Shown: positions 29,651 through 38,679 of the stretch, in pieces
How the letters are laid out: each line of letters starts with the position of its first letter
Position numbering within the stretch: position 1 is the stretch's first letter
Source of the DNA: Peribacillus huizhouensis
GTDB lineage: Bacteria > Bacillota > Bacilli > Bacillales > DSM-1321
DNA: 64,000 nucleotides
Assembly: GCF_014138605.1 (NCBI RefSeq)
Contig: NZ_JACJHX010000003.1
Coordinates: 62,001 to 126,000, forward strand
Direction: 5' to 3'
Notes under the pieces: generated by a model
The model's input: the letters and a program-made list of their open reading frames with translations, nothing else
Told to the model about the DNA's origin: nothing
The model's database searches: none
Program-made: the position numbers and the translations under genes

Positions 29651-29685
29651 AATTCGGCAATCGTCAAGGTTGCCGAATTTTTATT
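29651..29685 (+). terminator. Urease operon terminator
   Basis: AATTCGGCAA at 29651-29660 pairs perfectly with TTGCCGAATT at 29670-29679 and is followed by a T-rich run. Confidence 0.92.
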
Positions 29686-29799
29686 AGAAATAATGCTTGT
29701 TTATCTAGGTGGGAAATGGATACTTTCTAAAAAAAGTTATACATGAACGTATTCCAATGAAAGAGCTTTATAGGTAAAATTTAGTTTCGTTCAAGATCT

Positions 29800-29960
29800 A
29801 CTAACGATACTTACAGTAAAAAGAGTTGGGGAATCGGCAGTTTACACCCTTGTATTTGGCATAGCACGGTCAATAGGATGTGTTGTTAACAAGTACTGGG
29901 ATTTTGTTTATGTTAGGCATGAAACGTATCTTAATGAATCGCACTCAGATTAACAACGGG
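29800..29960 (+). pseudogene. Possible citrate-synthase-like C-terminal remnant
   Basis: One frame reads SAVYTLVFGIARSIGCVVNK followed by YWDFVYVRHETYL. This recalls the C-terminal FxxSRxIGxxxQ...ERPxSY pattern of citrate synthase family enzymes. There is no start and the reading stops soon after. It lies in the 456-bp gap between ureD and the PadR gene, which shows nothing else except the operon terminator. The assignment is tentative. Confidence 0.25.
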
Positions 29961-30099
29961 TGTCATTCGTACTTTATTTGGTATATACTATATGTATAAT
30001 TTAGGGATGCATGAAGGATTGATTAATCTCTAGATTAAAAAAAGGGATATTTGAATTGTGCAACATTAAGTTGCTCCTATTTATGGATGGGGGATATTT

Positions 30100-30720
30100 A
30101 TGAATACTCTTGGATATGCAATTCTCAGTGCACTTGGTAGAAAACCATGCTCAGGATATGAATTAGTACAATATTTAGACGCAGTATGGCCTGCGAAACA
30201 TAGTCAAATTTATCCTCGTTTATCCAAGATGGAACAGAACGGGCTTCTTGTATTTGAAGAAGTTGTACAAACTGGTAAACCGGATAAAAAGATATTTTCG
30301 ATCACAGAAAAAGGAAGAGAAACGTTAGAAAAATGGGTCACGGAATCTCCATCTGATCCGATTATGCGAGATGAATTTCTCATAAAGATAAATTCTATTT
30401 GGTTGTCGGATGAGGAAAGTGCGAAAAAACTCATTCAGGATCGAATTTCGAATCTAGAACAAAAAGTTGCTTATCGAGCTGATACAATAGCAGAGTTGGA
30501 ACAAAAGCATCGAGAAAATACGATGTCTAAGCATTTTGGTCGCTATCTTCTCTTTAATCGACGGAACATGATGGACAAAGAGGAGATTTCATGGTGTGAA
30601 TGGGTTCTGAATTTACTGGAGAAAACAAACTTTAACATAAGCAAACTTATGTTATGGTTGATAGGTGCTGGAAAACTTAATCTAGTCATTCAAAATATGA
30701 TGGCAGTCAGTGAAATCTGA
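30100..30720 (+). CDS. PadR family transcriptional regulator
   Basis: The product has 206 residues. The N-terminal winged helix begins LGYAILSALGRKPCSGYELV and contains HSQIYPRLSKMEQNGLLVFE, the PadR DNA-binding region. The C-terminal half is a dimerisation coiled coil of the long PadR (Vir_act_alpha_C) type. The last about 35 residues (INISKLMLWLIGAGKLNLVIQ-like) are unusually hydrophobic and may extend the normal domain end. The ATG follows GGATGGGGGA. PadR proteins repress phenolic-acid or multidrug genes, but no such target is adjacent. Confidence 0.88.
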   Translation: MNTLGYAILSALGRKPCSGYELVQYLDAVWPAKHSQIYPRLSKMEQNGLLVFEEVVQTGKPDKKIFSITEKGRETLEKWVTESPSDPIMRDEFLIKINSIWLSDEESAKKLIQDRISNLEQKVAYRADTIAELEQKHRENTMSKHFGRYLLFNRRNMMDKEEISWCEWVLNLLEKTNFNISKLMLWLIGAGKLNLVIQNMMAVSEI

Positions 30721-30917
30721 TAATCCAATAGTTAATTGAATCCAAACTGCTAATTTTGGGACAGTCTGCTTTTATTAACGATATGAACGAATCCAATTAC
30801 CATAATGCTAACTCAAAAATCAAATAGCAAGGGTGATGCAATCGTGTATTTGGACCAAAGCCAAGTGTCTATAGAAGTCTTGGCTGCGTGTATGTTGAAA
30901 ATTTTTATCAAATGAAT

Positions 30918-30969
30918 CCTTTGATCTGCTCAAGTTACTGTTTTAGCGATCAAGGGTTTTTTTTTGAAA
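30918..30969 (+). terminator. Terminator after the PadR gene region
   Basis: CCTTTGATC at 30918-30926 pairs with GATCAAGGG at 30948-30956, followed by nine or more T. A second small hairpin (AGCCAAG/CTTGGCT) lies at 30859-30890. The 324-bp gap before the next gene holds no other feature I can name. Confidence 0.75.
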
Positions 30970-31044
30970 AAATTTTTAGACGATGCTACTTTTTTTGTTT
31001 TTGCTCTTATAAAGAGAGTGACAATATAAAAAGGAGCGAGAATA

Positions 31045-31878
31045 ATGGAAAAATTAAACTTTGAAACCATTAAACATTATCAATCTTTCAAGACAATTGA
31101 GGAAATGGATCAATCCGTTCGAGGATTTTTGTATAAGCACAAAGCTGAATTATCAGAAGGCACCAACAAAGTCTTAACCTTCATTTGGAGACATTCCGTG
31201 AAGGTTATTGGTGTGAGTTTTGCTAAATATGACTATATTGCCAAAAACGTTCAGCTATGTCGAAGGACAGTCATTCGTGCCATTAAAAAGCTAGAGCAGT
31301 TAGGAATTATTAAAAAAATTCCGACAGCGAAAATGAATGGTAAACAAGGTGTGAATATCATAATAATCCAATCTTTTCAACAACTAGATGATTTGAAAAA
31401 TAATGTGTCACCCCAGGTTGTCACTGCACCTGTCACTCCTAATAAAACAGGGAATAAACAAAGCTCACTCTGTGAGAAACAATTAAAACCTACTAACGTA
31501 ACAGAGAAAAGGAATCAATTTGATCAGGCTGATGAGAGTACTACTCAAGAATTAGACGAGAGCTTTCTGCCAGAATCCGTTCACAAAGAATTTGTCCAAG
31601 CTGCCAAGCCTTTTTTGGAAGCGTTAGCGATCTATAAGCTTTGGAATCGAGTGCTTATTGCCTATAAAAAAATCAATCTCGAACGCCCGTTAGAAGATTT
31701 GATAGAAGAAGTCGTCAGTGCCTTTAAACAAACGATTTTTGCCAAACAAATAGGGAAAATTCACTCAACGTTTGAAGGTTATTTTTATAGTGTACTCTAT
31801 GCAAAATGGATTGTAGAAAAAAGGAATGAAAACAGACATTTGCTGTATGATTTTTTGGAAGAAAATGTAGGAAGTTAA
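31045..31878 (+). CDS. Helix-turn-helix domain protein of unknown role
   Basis: The product has 277 residues. The first 110 contain a winged-helix-like unit with KYDYIAKNVQLCRRTVIRAI and KKLEQLGIIKKIPT, similar to the DNA-binding N-termini of HTH_36-type and plasmid/phage replication proteins. A low-complexity linker rich in T, N and Q spans about residues 115-180. The C-terminal part (EFVQAAKPFLEALAIYKLWNR onward) is helical and unassigned. The ATG follows AAAAAGGAG. No replication origin iterons or plasmid partner genes are visible nearby, so a chromosomal regulator is as likely as a relic of a mobile element. Confidence 0.6.
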   Translation: MEKLNFETIKHYQSFKTIEEMDQSVRGFLYKHKAELSEGTNKVLTFIWRHSVKVIGVSFAKYDYIAKNVQLCRRTVIRAIKKLEQLGIIKKIPTAKMNGKQGVNIIIIQSFQQLDDLKNNVSPQVVTAPVTPNKTGNKQSSLCEKQLKPTNVTEKRNQFDQADESTTQELDESFLPESVHKEFVQAAKPFLEALAIYKLWNRVLIAYKKINLERPLEDLIEEVVSAFKQTIFAKQIGKIHSTFEGYFYSVLYAKWIVEKRNENRHLLYDFLEENVGS

Positions 31879-32453
31879 GCAGACATCAAGATTAACTGAA
31901 CTAGGGATTCTAAAAAAATAGGTTGGGGGATATTCAATACTTATGATTCACTTTATCATTTTTCCAAGTCGAGCTAATGGTATAGCGGCGGTATAAAGCT
32001 ACCTTATCTTCCGTGTTCTAGACGATTGATCAGTTGCATCCTTTTTTAGCTCTAGTCTATATTGCAGAGTAGGGGCCAATTACTAAGATATTAGCTATTT
32101 TTGACCAATTGGGCTTGGCTAAGAATGAAAAGTGGGTATTAAACCTTGCTCCGTCATAAAGTTGCGGAATAATCTATTTTGAATTGCGGTTAATCGAGCA
32201 ATAATAAAACAATTTAAAAACCTATATAATGAAATAAAACCCACATTCTTTTTTTATTTTAAACTCGAAACAGCATATATAATTGTTGTATAATATATGC
32301 TAGTAATGAGTCATAAACTTCTATTAGTGTGGTTCGTCTACAATAGGAAAACGTAACGAACATCTTATCGTTTTTTTGTATAAATGTTAAAGAAGTAGCT
32401 TATTTCATACTTATAATTTTGGATAGATTCAATACGGAAAGAGAGTGTTCATT
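31879..32453. other. Non-coding gap
   Basis: This 575-bp stretch is AT-rich without a coding frame longer than a few dozen codons. It contains a TATAAT-like box near 32289 and a weak hairpin (AACGA/TCGTT followed by T7) near 32353-32378 ahead of the YebC-family gene, which could be an attenuator. I recognise nothing else in it. Confidence 0.3.
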
Positions 32454-33173
32454 ATGGGCCGTAAGTGGAACAATATTAAAGAAAAAAAAGCATCAAAGGA
32501 TGCAAATACAAGTCGTATATATGCAAAGTTTGGGCGTGAAATTTATGTAGTAGCCAAGCAAGGCGAGCCGGATCCAGAATCTAATCAGGCTTTAAAAGTT
32601 GTACTCGAACGTGCAAAAACGTACAACGTACCAAAAGCGATCATTGACCGTGCGATTGAAAAAGCCAAAGGTGGTTCAGATGAAAGCTATGACGAACTTC
32701 GTTATGAAGGCTTTGGACCTAACGGCTCAATGGTAATTGTCGATGCACTGACAAATAACGTGAACCGTACTGCATCAGATGTTCGTGCTGCATTTGGTAA
32801 AAACGGAGGTAATATGGGAGTCAGCGGTTCTGTAGCCTATATGTTTGATGCAACAGCTGTCTTCGGCCTTGAAGGGAAAACAGCAGATGAAGTTCTTGAA
32901 TTATTAATGGAAGCTGATGTAGACGTACGAGACATCGTAGAAGAAGATGAATCGGTTATCATTTATGCGGAACCTGATCAGTTTCATGCTGTACAAGAAG
33001 CATTGAAGAATGTTGGGATCACTGAATTCACAGTTGCAGAACTAACGATGCTGGCACAAAATGACTTAACACTAGAAGCAGACGCACAAGCGCAATTTGA
33101 AAAAATGATTGATGCGTTAGAAGATTTAGAAGACGTTCAGCAAGTCTACCATAATGTAGATTTAGGTGAATGA
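32454..33173 (+). CDS. yeeI: YebC/PmpR family protein (YeeI-type)
   Basis: The product has 239 residues with the three-domain YebC fold. The N-terminal [20 protein letters not shown] identifies the YeeI/YeeN subgroup instead of the MAGHSKW-starting YebC proper. The [20 protein letters not shown] motif and the acidic [13 protein letters not shown] region follow. YebC proteins were long annotated as transcription regulators; more recent work on the family connects them with translation of proline-rich stretches. The ATG at 32454 is favoured over a GTG at 32445; GAAAGAGAG lies upstream. Confidence 0.9.
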   Translation: MGRKWNNIKEKKASKDANTSRIYAKFGREIYVVAKQGEPDPESNQALKVVLERAKTYNVPKAIIDRAIEKAKGGSDESYDELRYEGFGPNGSMVIVDALTNNVNRTASDVRAAFGKNGGNMGVSGSVAYMFDATAVFGLEGKTADEVLELLMEADVDVRDIVEEDESVIIYAEPDQFHAVQEALKNVGITEFTVAELTMLAQNDLTLEADAQAQFEKMIDALEDLEDVQQVYHNVDLGE

Positions 33174-33180
33174 TATATGA

Positions 33181-33290
33181 AAGCAGAGGCTGTCCCATAA
33201 TGAAAGGTTCAGACCCCACATCTATTCAAAACCGTTAAACGGTGTATAGAATGTGAGGTCAAAACCTTTTTGGGACGTCCTCTGCTTATT
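33181..33290. repeat. Long hairpin element with GGTC(T/A) core, copy 1
   Basis: The outer arms AAGCAGAGG..GTCCCA (33181-33197) and TGGGACGTCCTCTGCTT (33271-33287) pair over about 15 positions. The inner arms contain AGACCCCACA and TGTGAGGTC, and the tip carries ACCGTTAAACGGTGTATA. It lies just after the yeeI stop and could terminate transcription. A related element is at 34624-34717. Confidence 0.7.
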
Positions 33291-33339
33291 TTATTTGAAG
33301 GCTATGTTAAAGCTCATTGTTGATTTTGACTCTATGTTA

Positions 33340-33412
33340 ATTGGAGCGGAATGCGAGAGGCTCACGCGGAAAGCGAAAGCTTCTCGTTGCAATCAACTGG
33401 CAAGTTTAACAG
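33340..33412. repeat. Degraded Bacillus intergenic repeat
   Basis: The segment TTGGAGCGGAATGCGAGAGG followed by CGCGGAAAGCGAAAGC and GCAATCAAC resembles the common Bacillus intergenic sequence and the centre of the element at 11187-11353. The remainder of the 527-bp gap before the PHP gene is AT-rich with no recognisable gene. Confidence 0.45.
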
Positions 33413-33700
33413 AGCCAATTTGAGAATACTTTAATGGATAGACCTCGTTTTCAATACATGGTAAATATTGCTGAGCTCTAACCCTTTAAATGTTAGTGTA
33501 GCTTTTACATGCCTCTTTAGTAATCCTCAATTAGCCAATCAAAAACGTACAACAATGCCACTAATCTCCCGGTTTGAAAACATGCTACGAAATTAAATTT
33601 TTACACATATTTTACAATTTTTTACCTCATGTTAATGTTGCCAGCTTGGTACCAAGTTAGGATGAAACTAGGCAATCGATATGAATGGGGGAGAGGTAGA

Positions 33701-34558
33701 ATGAAGGTTGAATTACATTGTCATACGACTATTTCAGATGGGTCTTGTTCATTCGAAGAGGTATTGGAACTTGCGGCAAAGGAAAGAATTAGTCATTTAG
33801 CGATTACGAATCATGATACAACGTATGGTTTGCTAGAGATGGTAGACAAGGGAAATAAAGCAGGGATAGAAATCATCCCTGGTATTGAAGTTTCAGGATA
33901 TGATTTTGCAAGGGGCAGACGTGTGCATCTATTAGGCTATTATGTGGATTATGGACATAAGGCGCTATTAGAGCTCTGTCAGCCATTGATCGAACAGAGG
34001 CATGCAGCATCTGAAGAAATGGTCAAGCGGTTAATCTATTCTGGTTATGAAATAACTTGGAGTCAGGTTTGTAAGTATAAGGGAGGATCCGGAGTTTATA
34101 AACAACATATTATGCTGGCATTAATGGAAGCAGGCTATACGGATTCAATCTTTGGTGATTTGTATAAGCGGCTTTTCAGTCGTGGGCAAAATGGCGAAGA
34201 GCCAGGGATTGCTTTCCTTCCCATGGAGTATGTGGATGCAAGTCTTGCTGTGAAAGCGATACGTGAGGCTGGCGGTGTTCCGGTTCTTGCTCATCCTGGA
34301 CAATATGATAGCTATGAAATCATTCCGGATCTTATCAAGGCAGGACTTGAAGGAATTGAAGTTCTTCATCCGCATCACAGTCGTGCGGAAGAACAAATAG
34401 CAATTCAATATGCAGAAAAATACAATCTAATCATGACTGGTGGTTCAGATTTTCATGGGGAGTATGGGGATAAACCTGCAAGGCTCGGCAGTAAAAGCCC
34501 TGGGATTGAATGTGTGGATGCCCTAAAATTAAAGAAACAGAGCACAATTAAATTATGA
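33701..34558 (+). CDS. PHP-domain phosphoesterase, candidate PhnPP
   Basis: The product has 285 residues. It has the PHP metal-binding set: HCH at residues 6-8, SDGS with D13, TNHD near 39, IPGIEVSG near 65, VLAHPGQ near 191, HPHHS near 220 and SDFHGE near 247. The family includes nucleotide phosphatases (TrpH/YciV) and PhnPP, the cyclic phosphodiesterase that opens 5-phosphoribosyl 1,2-cyclic phosphate and removes the second phosphate. Its position directly before phnF, in a locus without phnP or phnN, makes the PhnPP role attractive, but the assignment is inference. The ATG at 33701 has GGGGGAGAGG upstream; the ATG at 33629 does not. Confidence 0.85.
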   Translation: MKVELHCHTTISDGSCSFEEVLELAAKERISHLAITNHDTTYGLLEMVDKGNKAGIEIIPGIEVSGYDFARGRRVHLLGYYVDYGHKALLELCQPLIEQRHAASEEMVKRLIYSGYEITWSQVCKYKGGSGVYKQHIMLALMEAGYTDSIFGDLYKRLFSRGQNGEEPGIAFLPMEYVDASLAVKAIREAGGVPVLAHPGQYDSYEIIPDLIKAGLEGIEVLHPHHSRAEEQIAIQYAEKYNLIMTGGSDFHGEYGDKPARLGSKSPGIECVDALKLKKQSTIKL

Positions 34559-34623
34559 AAAAAATTGAAGCACTCATGAAAAAATAACGTATTCTAACTC
34601 ACTCTTTGCTCATCAATTTTTAC

Positions 34624-34717
34624 GAGGATGTACCAAAACTATGGTCTGACTTTACATCTCTTATATATCGTTTAACCGGTGTATAAAGTGTGGGGTCTGA
34701 CTTTTTGGGACATCCTC
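34624..34717. repeat. Long hairpin element with GGTCTGAC core, copy 2
   Basis: GAGGATGT (34624-34631) pairs with ACATCCTC (34710-34717). Within are a GGTCTGAC on each side and a tip with AACCGGTGTATA. It is homologous to the element at 33181-33287. It separates the PHP gene from phnF and may terminate the former. Confidence 0.7.
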
Positions 34718-34724
34718 AATTTTC

Positions 34725-34754
34725 TTTACAAAAATGTAATGATAGCTTCATAAT
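34725..34754 (+). promoter_or_regulatory. Candidate sigma-A promoter of phnF
   Basis: TTTACA (34725-34730) and CATAAT (34749-34754) lie 18 bp apart, about 60 bp upstream of the phnF start. Confidence 0.4.
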
Positions 34755-34816
34755 CTCTCCTTACACTAGCACTAATAAGAAAATTGCCTTAGGTGTACAT
34801 AAAGGAGGAGTGTCTG

Positions 34817-35518
34817 GTGACAGAAAAAGTCGTTTTAGTGGATCATTTGATTTCTGAAATAAAAAAGGGCGCGTTTCAATCCAATAAAAAATTACCTTCA
34901 GAGCATGTATTAGCTGATCAATTTAAAGTTCCAAGAATGGTTGTAAGAAAGGCATACGAACAGCTTCAAGATCTAGGTTATATCTATTCAAAGCAAGGTA
35001 AGGGCAGTTATGTCCAAGATAGTAAGATACAAATTCCATTAATTCTTTCTGGAGACGTAAGCTTCACTGAGAAAATGAAAGAATTACACTTTCCGTTTCA
35101 AACAATTACGATTTTTTGCGAGGAAGTTCCTTTTGATCAGAAGATTTTTCAAAGCTTGAATGTTGGAAATGATGAGAAGGTATTTAAAATTGGCAGGTTG
35201 AGACTAATCGACGAACTTCCTATTGCTCTTCATACTTCTTTTGTAGCACAGACGATTTTTCCTGAGATTGAAAAGGATGGCCCGAATATTTCCTCTATGT
35301 TTCTATATTATAAGCAGCGTGGCTTTTTAGAATTTGGTTCCAACAGTAGCACGCTAAATGTGATTTTCCCCACTCCAAATGAAAGAGAGATTTTACAGTG
35401 TTCCAATTTAGTGCCACTTTTACAAGTAGAATCAGAATGTGTGGATAAAAATAGTGGTCAAGTTCTTGAGCATACGGTCATTATATATCGCAGCGATTAT
35501 TTTACCTATGTTATCTAA
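34817..35518 (+). CDS. phnF: GntR/HutC family regulator PhnF
   Basis: The product has 233 residues. The N-terminal winged helix reads LPSEHVLADQFKVPRMVVRKA followed by YEQLQDLGYIYSKQGKGSYV, typical GntR. The C-terminal UTRA ligand-binding domain (about residues 80-233) places it in the HutC subfamily, to which PhnF of phosphonate loci belongs. The start is GTG at 34817 with AAGGAGGAG six bases before it. It lies 133 bp upstream of phnG on the same strand and probably controls the C-P lyase operon. Confidence 0.85.
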   Translation: MTEKVVLVDHLISEIKKGAFQSNKKLPSEHVLADQFKVPRMVVRKAYEQLQDLGYIYSKQGKGSYVQDSKIQIPLILSGDVSFTEKMKELHFPFQTITIFCEEVPFDQKIFQSLNVGNDEKVFKIGRLRLIDELPIALHTSFVAQTIFPEIEKDGPNISSMFLYYKQRGFLEFGSNSSTLNVIFPTPNEREILQCSNLVPLLQVESECVDKNSGQVLEHTVIIYRSDYFTYVI

Positions 35519-35651
35519 AAAGTAGATACCTTTATTATATGGCTTTTACAAATTTTATACATAGATTTACTCTTTCTTAACGTACGTTCACTTGGCAACA
35601 AGATACATTGTAGATGTAGCAAGAAACTAAAAACATTTGGAGGCCGATTGA

Positions 35652-36077
35652 ATGAAAAGAAAGGAAAGAACAGAGATTTTGATTCAAGGCTCTTCTACCA
35701 TTGCGAAAGATTTTGCCAAGGAAATTGAAATGAGATATACAGTAACCGTCATTCAACAGCCTGAGAATGGACTTGTCTTATTAAAAGCAAGAGAAACGGC
35801 TAAGAAGAGTTTATTTTATCTCGGTGAAATATTAGTGACGGAATGTAAAGTCCAAATTTACGATTCAATCGGAATTGGCATCGTGAAGGGACATCAGGAA
35901 GAGCTGGCTTACTGTCTAGCTGTCATTGATGCTGCTTATCAGGCGGATTTATTAGAAACGAGAGTGTGGTCACATATATTGGAAAAAGAGAAAGAGAATA
36001 TACAGAAAAATCGTCAAGAGTTACAACAATCGATCTTAAGAACAAAAGTAAGCTTTGAAACGATGGACGTTCAATAA
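35652..36077 (+). CDS. phnG: C-P lyase subunit PhnG
   Basis: The product is a 141-residue core subunit of the PhnGHIJ carbon-phosphorus lyase complex. Characteristic features are VIQQPENGLVLLKARETAKK near residues 34-53 and the ECKVQIYDSIGIGIVKGHQE segment near 66-85, close to the family's conserved GxxxxxG...LGE region. It joins PhnI in making the ribose 1-triphosphonate intermediate. GGAGG precedes the ATG. It is first in a tight run of overlapping phn genes. Confidence 0.93.
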   Translation: MKRKERTEILIQGSSTIAKDFAKEIEMRYTVTVIQQPENGLVLLKARETAKKSLFYLGEILVTECKVQIYDSIGIGIVKGHQEELAYCLAVIDAAYQADLLETRVWSHILEKEKENIQKNRQELQQSILRTKVSFETMDVQ

Positions 36078-36089
36078 GGGGGGATAACG

Positions 36090-36701
36090 ATGAAATTAGA
36101 TGTAGTTCATGATCTTCAGACAGTATATAGGAAACTAGTAGATGCGACTTCAAGACCTGGGAAAGTCATGGATTTGCAGAAGGAAGTTGAAGTTTTGGAT
36201 GTTCAAACGAACTGTTTATCTGCAACGATACTATTTGCACTAACGGTCCTTGATCCAGAAGTTACGTTTAAAGTTATTACCAAGCAGGAAGAGGCAGTGT
36301 CGAGAATGATTAATCAGCTTACTTATTCAAAATCTGTTGATGTATCAGACGCTGACTTCATCTTTATTTTAGAGGACGCGCTACACGAGGAAATGGAAGA
36401 CGCAATGAATCAAGCGAAGGTCGGAAGCTTATCAAATCCACATGAATCAGCCATGATTATTTTAGAAGTTTCAGATGTAACGAAAGGGAAGCCTGTGAAA
36501 CTTTCAGGACCTGGGATTCAAGGGGAAACCGATCTAAATATGCAAAATGTCTCAAACTGGATGGAGATGAGAAATGAAAAAAACGTAGAGTTTCCTTTGG
36601 GAATTGATATGTATTTCGTGGATCACCAGCATCAATTACTTGCTATTCCGAGAACTACGCAAATTAAAGAAAATGGGTGGGAGATTAAATGGGATATGTA
36701 G
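36090..36701 (+). CDS. phnH: C-P lyase subunit PhnH
   Basis: The product has 203 residues. The N-terminal YRKLVDATSRPGKVMDL matches the family's RxxMxAxSRPG signature. The middle has LTVLDPEVTFKV and FIFILED, and the C-terminus has KLSGPGIQGETDLNM and FPLGIDMYFVD. PhnH is a vestigial PLP-transferase-fold protein that completes the PhnGHIJ core. A GGGGGG ribosome binding site precedes the ATG. Its last 13 bases overlap phnI. Confidence 0.93.
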   Translation: MKLDVVHDLQTVYRKLVDATSRPGKVMDLQKEVEVLDVQTNCLSATILFALTVLDPEVTFKVITKQEEAVSRMINQLTYSKSVDVSDADFIFILEDALHEEMEDAMNQAKVGSLSNPHESAMIILEVSDVTKGKPVKLSGPGIQGETDLNMQNVSNWMEMRNEKNVEFPLGIDMYFVDHQHQLLAIPRTTQIKENGWEIKWDM

Positions 36702-37828
36702 CAGTAAAGGGCGGAACACAGGCCATTGAAGAATCCATCAAACGCTTAAAGTATGAGAGACTGCAAAAAGGGACCGTTTTAGATGTACATACGATTGAAG
36801 ATGGTATGAGAGGGTTAATAGATCAGGTCATGTCAGAAAGCAGTTTATATGATCAATCTTTGGCTGCAATAGCCATTAAACAAGCGGAGGGGAACCCAGA
36901 AGAAGCGGTATTTCTCTTAAGAGCTTATCGATCCACTTTGCCAAGAAAACATGTTTCACGAATTATCAGTTCCGAAGATATGCAAGTTGAGCGGAGGATT
37001 TCTGCTAGCTTTAAAGATATACCTGGTGGACAGATCTTAGGTGCTACGACCGATTACACACACAGGTTACTAGATTGGGAATTAGAGAAGGAAACGGAAG
37101 AAAGCATTCAGGATTGGTTACATGCCTATCATGCTGAGAATCGATTAACTGAATATGATCAAAAGCAGATGAGTGAGTTATCCAATTTACCAAAAGTTTT
37201 GGACTATTTAAGAAGTGAAGGGTTACTACAAAGCTGTGAAAACAATGATCTTAACCCTGAAGATGTAACAAGGAAAAGTCTAGAGTTTCCTTCGAAACGA
37301 AGTGAACGGCTGCAAATACTAACAAGAGGTCAGACAGGTGCCGTCACGTCACTAGCCTATGCTGTCATACGTGGATATGGTGCTCTACATCCAACAGTAG
37401 GAGAGTTGCGGGTAGGTCAACTTCCGGTTTATCTCGATCACCCACTTGACATAGGCCAAGAGGAAGATAGCTATTATATCGGCGATTTTCAAGCGACAGA
37501 GGTGGAAATGCTCATGCCGGTAACAGTCGAGAAAGAACGCGGAAAGAAAGAAATGGAGTTTGAAATTGGCTATGGACTCTGTTTTGGACAAAATGAAACA
37601 AAAGCAATTGCGATAGGTATTTTAGATAATTGCTTAGAAAATCCGAATACTGATTTCCCGAGTCAAAATGAAGAATTTGTTCTTTATCATATCGATTCAG
37701 TTGAATCGACGGGTTTCATTTCTCATTTGAAGATGCCTCATTATGTTACATTTCAATCCAAGCTTGATAGTATCCGGAAGACGAAAGAGAAGGCAAGTGT
37801 TGGAGCGGTAGGAGGTGGTAATGAATGA
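36689..37828 (+). CDS. phnI: C-P lyase subunit PhnI
   Basis: The product has 379 residues. PhnI is the nucleosidase-like subunit that, with PhnG, H and L, displaces adenine from ATP by the phosphonate. It starts MGYVAVKGGTQAIEESIKRL, a strict family signature. LTRGQTGAVTSLAYAVIRGYG (about residues 209-229) and HPTVGELRVGQLPV near 232 follow. The C-terminal region has EFVLYHIDSVESTGFISHLK. It overlaps phnH by 13 bases and phnJ by 4 bases (ATGA), indicating coupling. Confidence 0.95.
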   Translation: MGYVAVKGGTQAIEESIKRLKYERLQKGTVLDVHTIEDGMRGLIDQVMSESSLYDQSLAAIAIKQAEGNPEEAVFLLRAYRSTLPRKHVSRIISSEDMQVERRISASFKDIPGGQILGATTDYTHRLLDWELEKETEESIQDWLHAYHAENRLTEYDQKQMSELSNLPKVLDYLRSEGLLQSCENNDLNPEDVTRKSLEFPSKRSERLQILTRGQTGAVTSLAYAVIRGYGALHPTVGELRVGQLPVYLDHPLDIGQEEDSYYIGDFQATEVEMLMPVTVEKERGKKEMEFEIGYGLCFGQNETKAIAIGILDNCLENPNTDFPSQNEEFVLYHIDSVESTGFISHLKMPHYVTFQSKLDSIRKTKEKASVGAVGGGNE

Positions 37829-38679
37829 ATAAATCGTATAATTTTGCATTCTTTGATGAAGGTTCGAAACGGGAAATTAGAAGGGCAACCTTAAAAGCGA
37901 TTGCGATCCCCGGTTACCAAGTACCCTTTGCTTCTAGGGAAATGCCAATTGGCCGTGGGTGGGGAACAGGTGGCTTACAGCTTACCCTATCATTAATTGG
38001 AAAAGAAGATGTTCTTAAAGTGATTGACCAAGGCTCCGATGAATCCGTGAATGCCGTTAATATTAAAAAGCTCGTGTCAGACACGACTGGGGTAAGGACG
38101 ACGGACAGTACAAGAGAGGCAACGTTAATCCAGTCTAGACACCGGGTGCCTGAAGTGCCGCTTGAACAAGACCAGATTTTAATACTTCAAGTTCCGTTAC
38201 CTGAACCTTTAAGAAGTTTTGAACCGAGCGAACATGAAACGAAAAAGCTTCATGCTGAGAGAGAGTATAGCGGAGCATGGCTGATGTTATTTGAACAAAT
38301 TATGAAATATAAAACGATGGCGACAGATGCAGATCATCCAGTTATGGTTCACGATCGGTATGTCATGGCACCAAGTCCGATACCAAGATTTGATAATCCA
38401 AAACTTGACTATAGCGAAGCGCTCATTTTGTTAGGTGCCGGTAGGGAGAAGAAAGTATATGCAGTGCCTCCTTTCACAAAAGTAACGTCTTTAGCGTTCG
38501 ATGATTATGAATTTGAGATAGAGTCCTTTACGAATCATGAGTGTATTCTCTGTGGTTCCAAAGACGTATTTTTGGATGAACTCGTTGATCAAGACACGGG
38601 AGCAACGTATTTCCAATGCAATGATACAAGTAATTGTCTTGATATAGTCAATCAAGAACAATCATTGGGGGTGAAATAA
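37825..38679 (+). CDS. phnJ: C-P lyase radical SAM enzyme PhnJ
   Basis: The product has 284 residues and is the catalytic subunit that cleaves the C-P bond of ribose 1-phosphonate 5-phosphate by radical SAM chemistry. It contains YNFAFFDEGSKREIRRATLK and AIPGYQVPF, where G30 corresponds to the glycyl radical of the E. coli enzyme. The cluster and thiyl cysteines are C240, C243, C265 and C271 in ECILCGS...QCNDTSNC, the same spacing as known PhnJ. All key residues are present, so the enzyme should be active. It is a central marker of the operon. Confidence 0.97.
   Translation: MNKSYNFAFFDEGSKREIRRATLKAIAIPGYQVPFASREMPIGRGWGTGGLQLTLSLIGKEDVLKVIDQGSDESVNAVNIKKLVSDTTGVRTTDSTREATLIQSRHRVPEVPLEQDQILILQVPLPEPLRSFEPSEHETKKLHAEREYSGAWLMLFEQIMKYKTMATDADHPVMVHDRYVMAPSPIPRFDNPKLDYSEALILLGAGREKKVYAVPPFTKVTSLAFDDYEFEIESFTNHECILCGSKDVFLDELVDQDTGATYFQCNDTSNCLDIVNQEQSLGVK

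Noticed and set aside
31045-31878. HTH protein as a plasmid or phage replication initiator marking an integrated element
   Set aside because: No iterons, integrase, attachment-site duplication or neighbouring phage/plasmid genes are seen.
32280-32380. Superficial resemblance to a purine riboswitch upstream of the YebC-family gene (TATAAT, CATAAACTTCTA)
   Set aside because: The conserved loop sequences and the P3 stem of the purine aptamer are missing, and the downstream gene is not purine-related.
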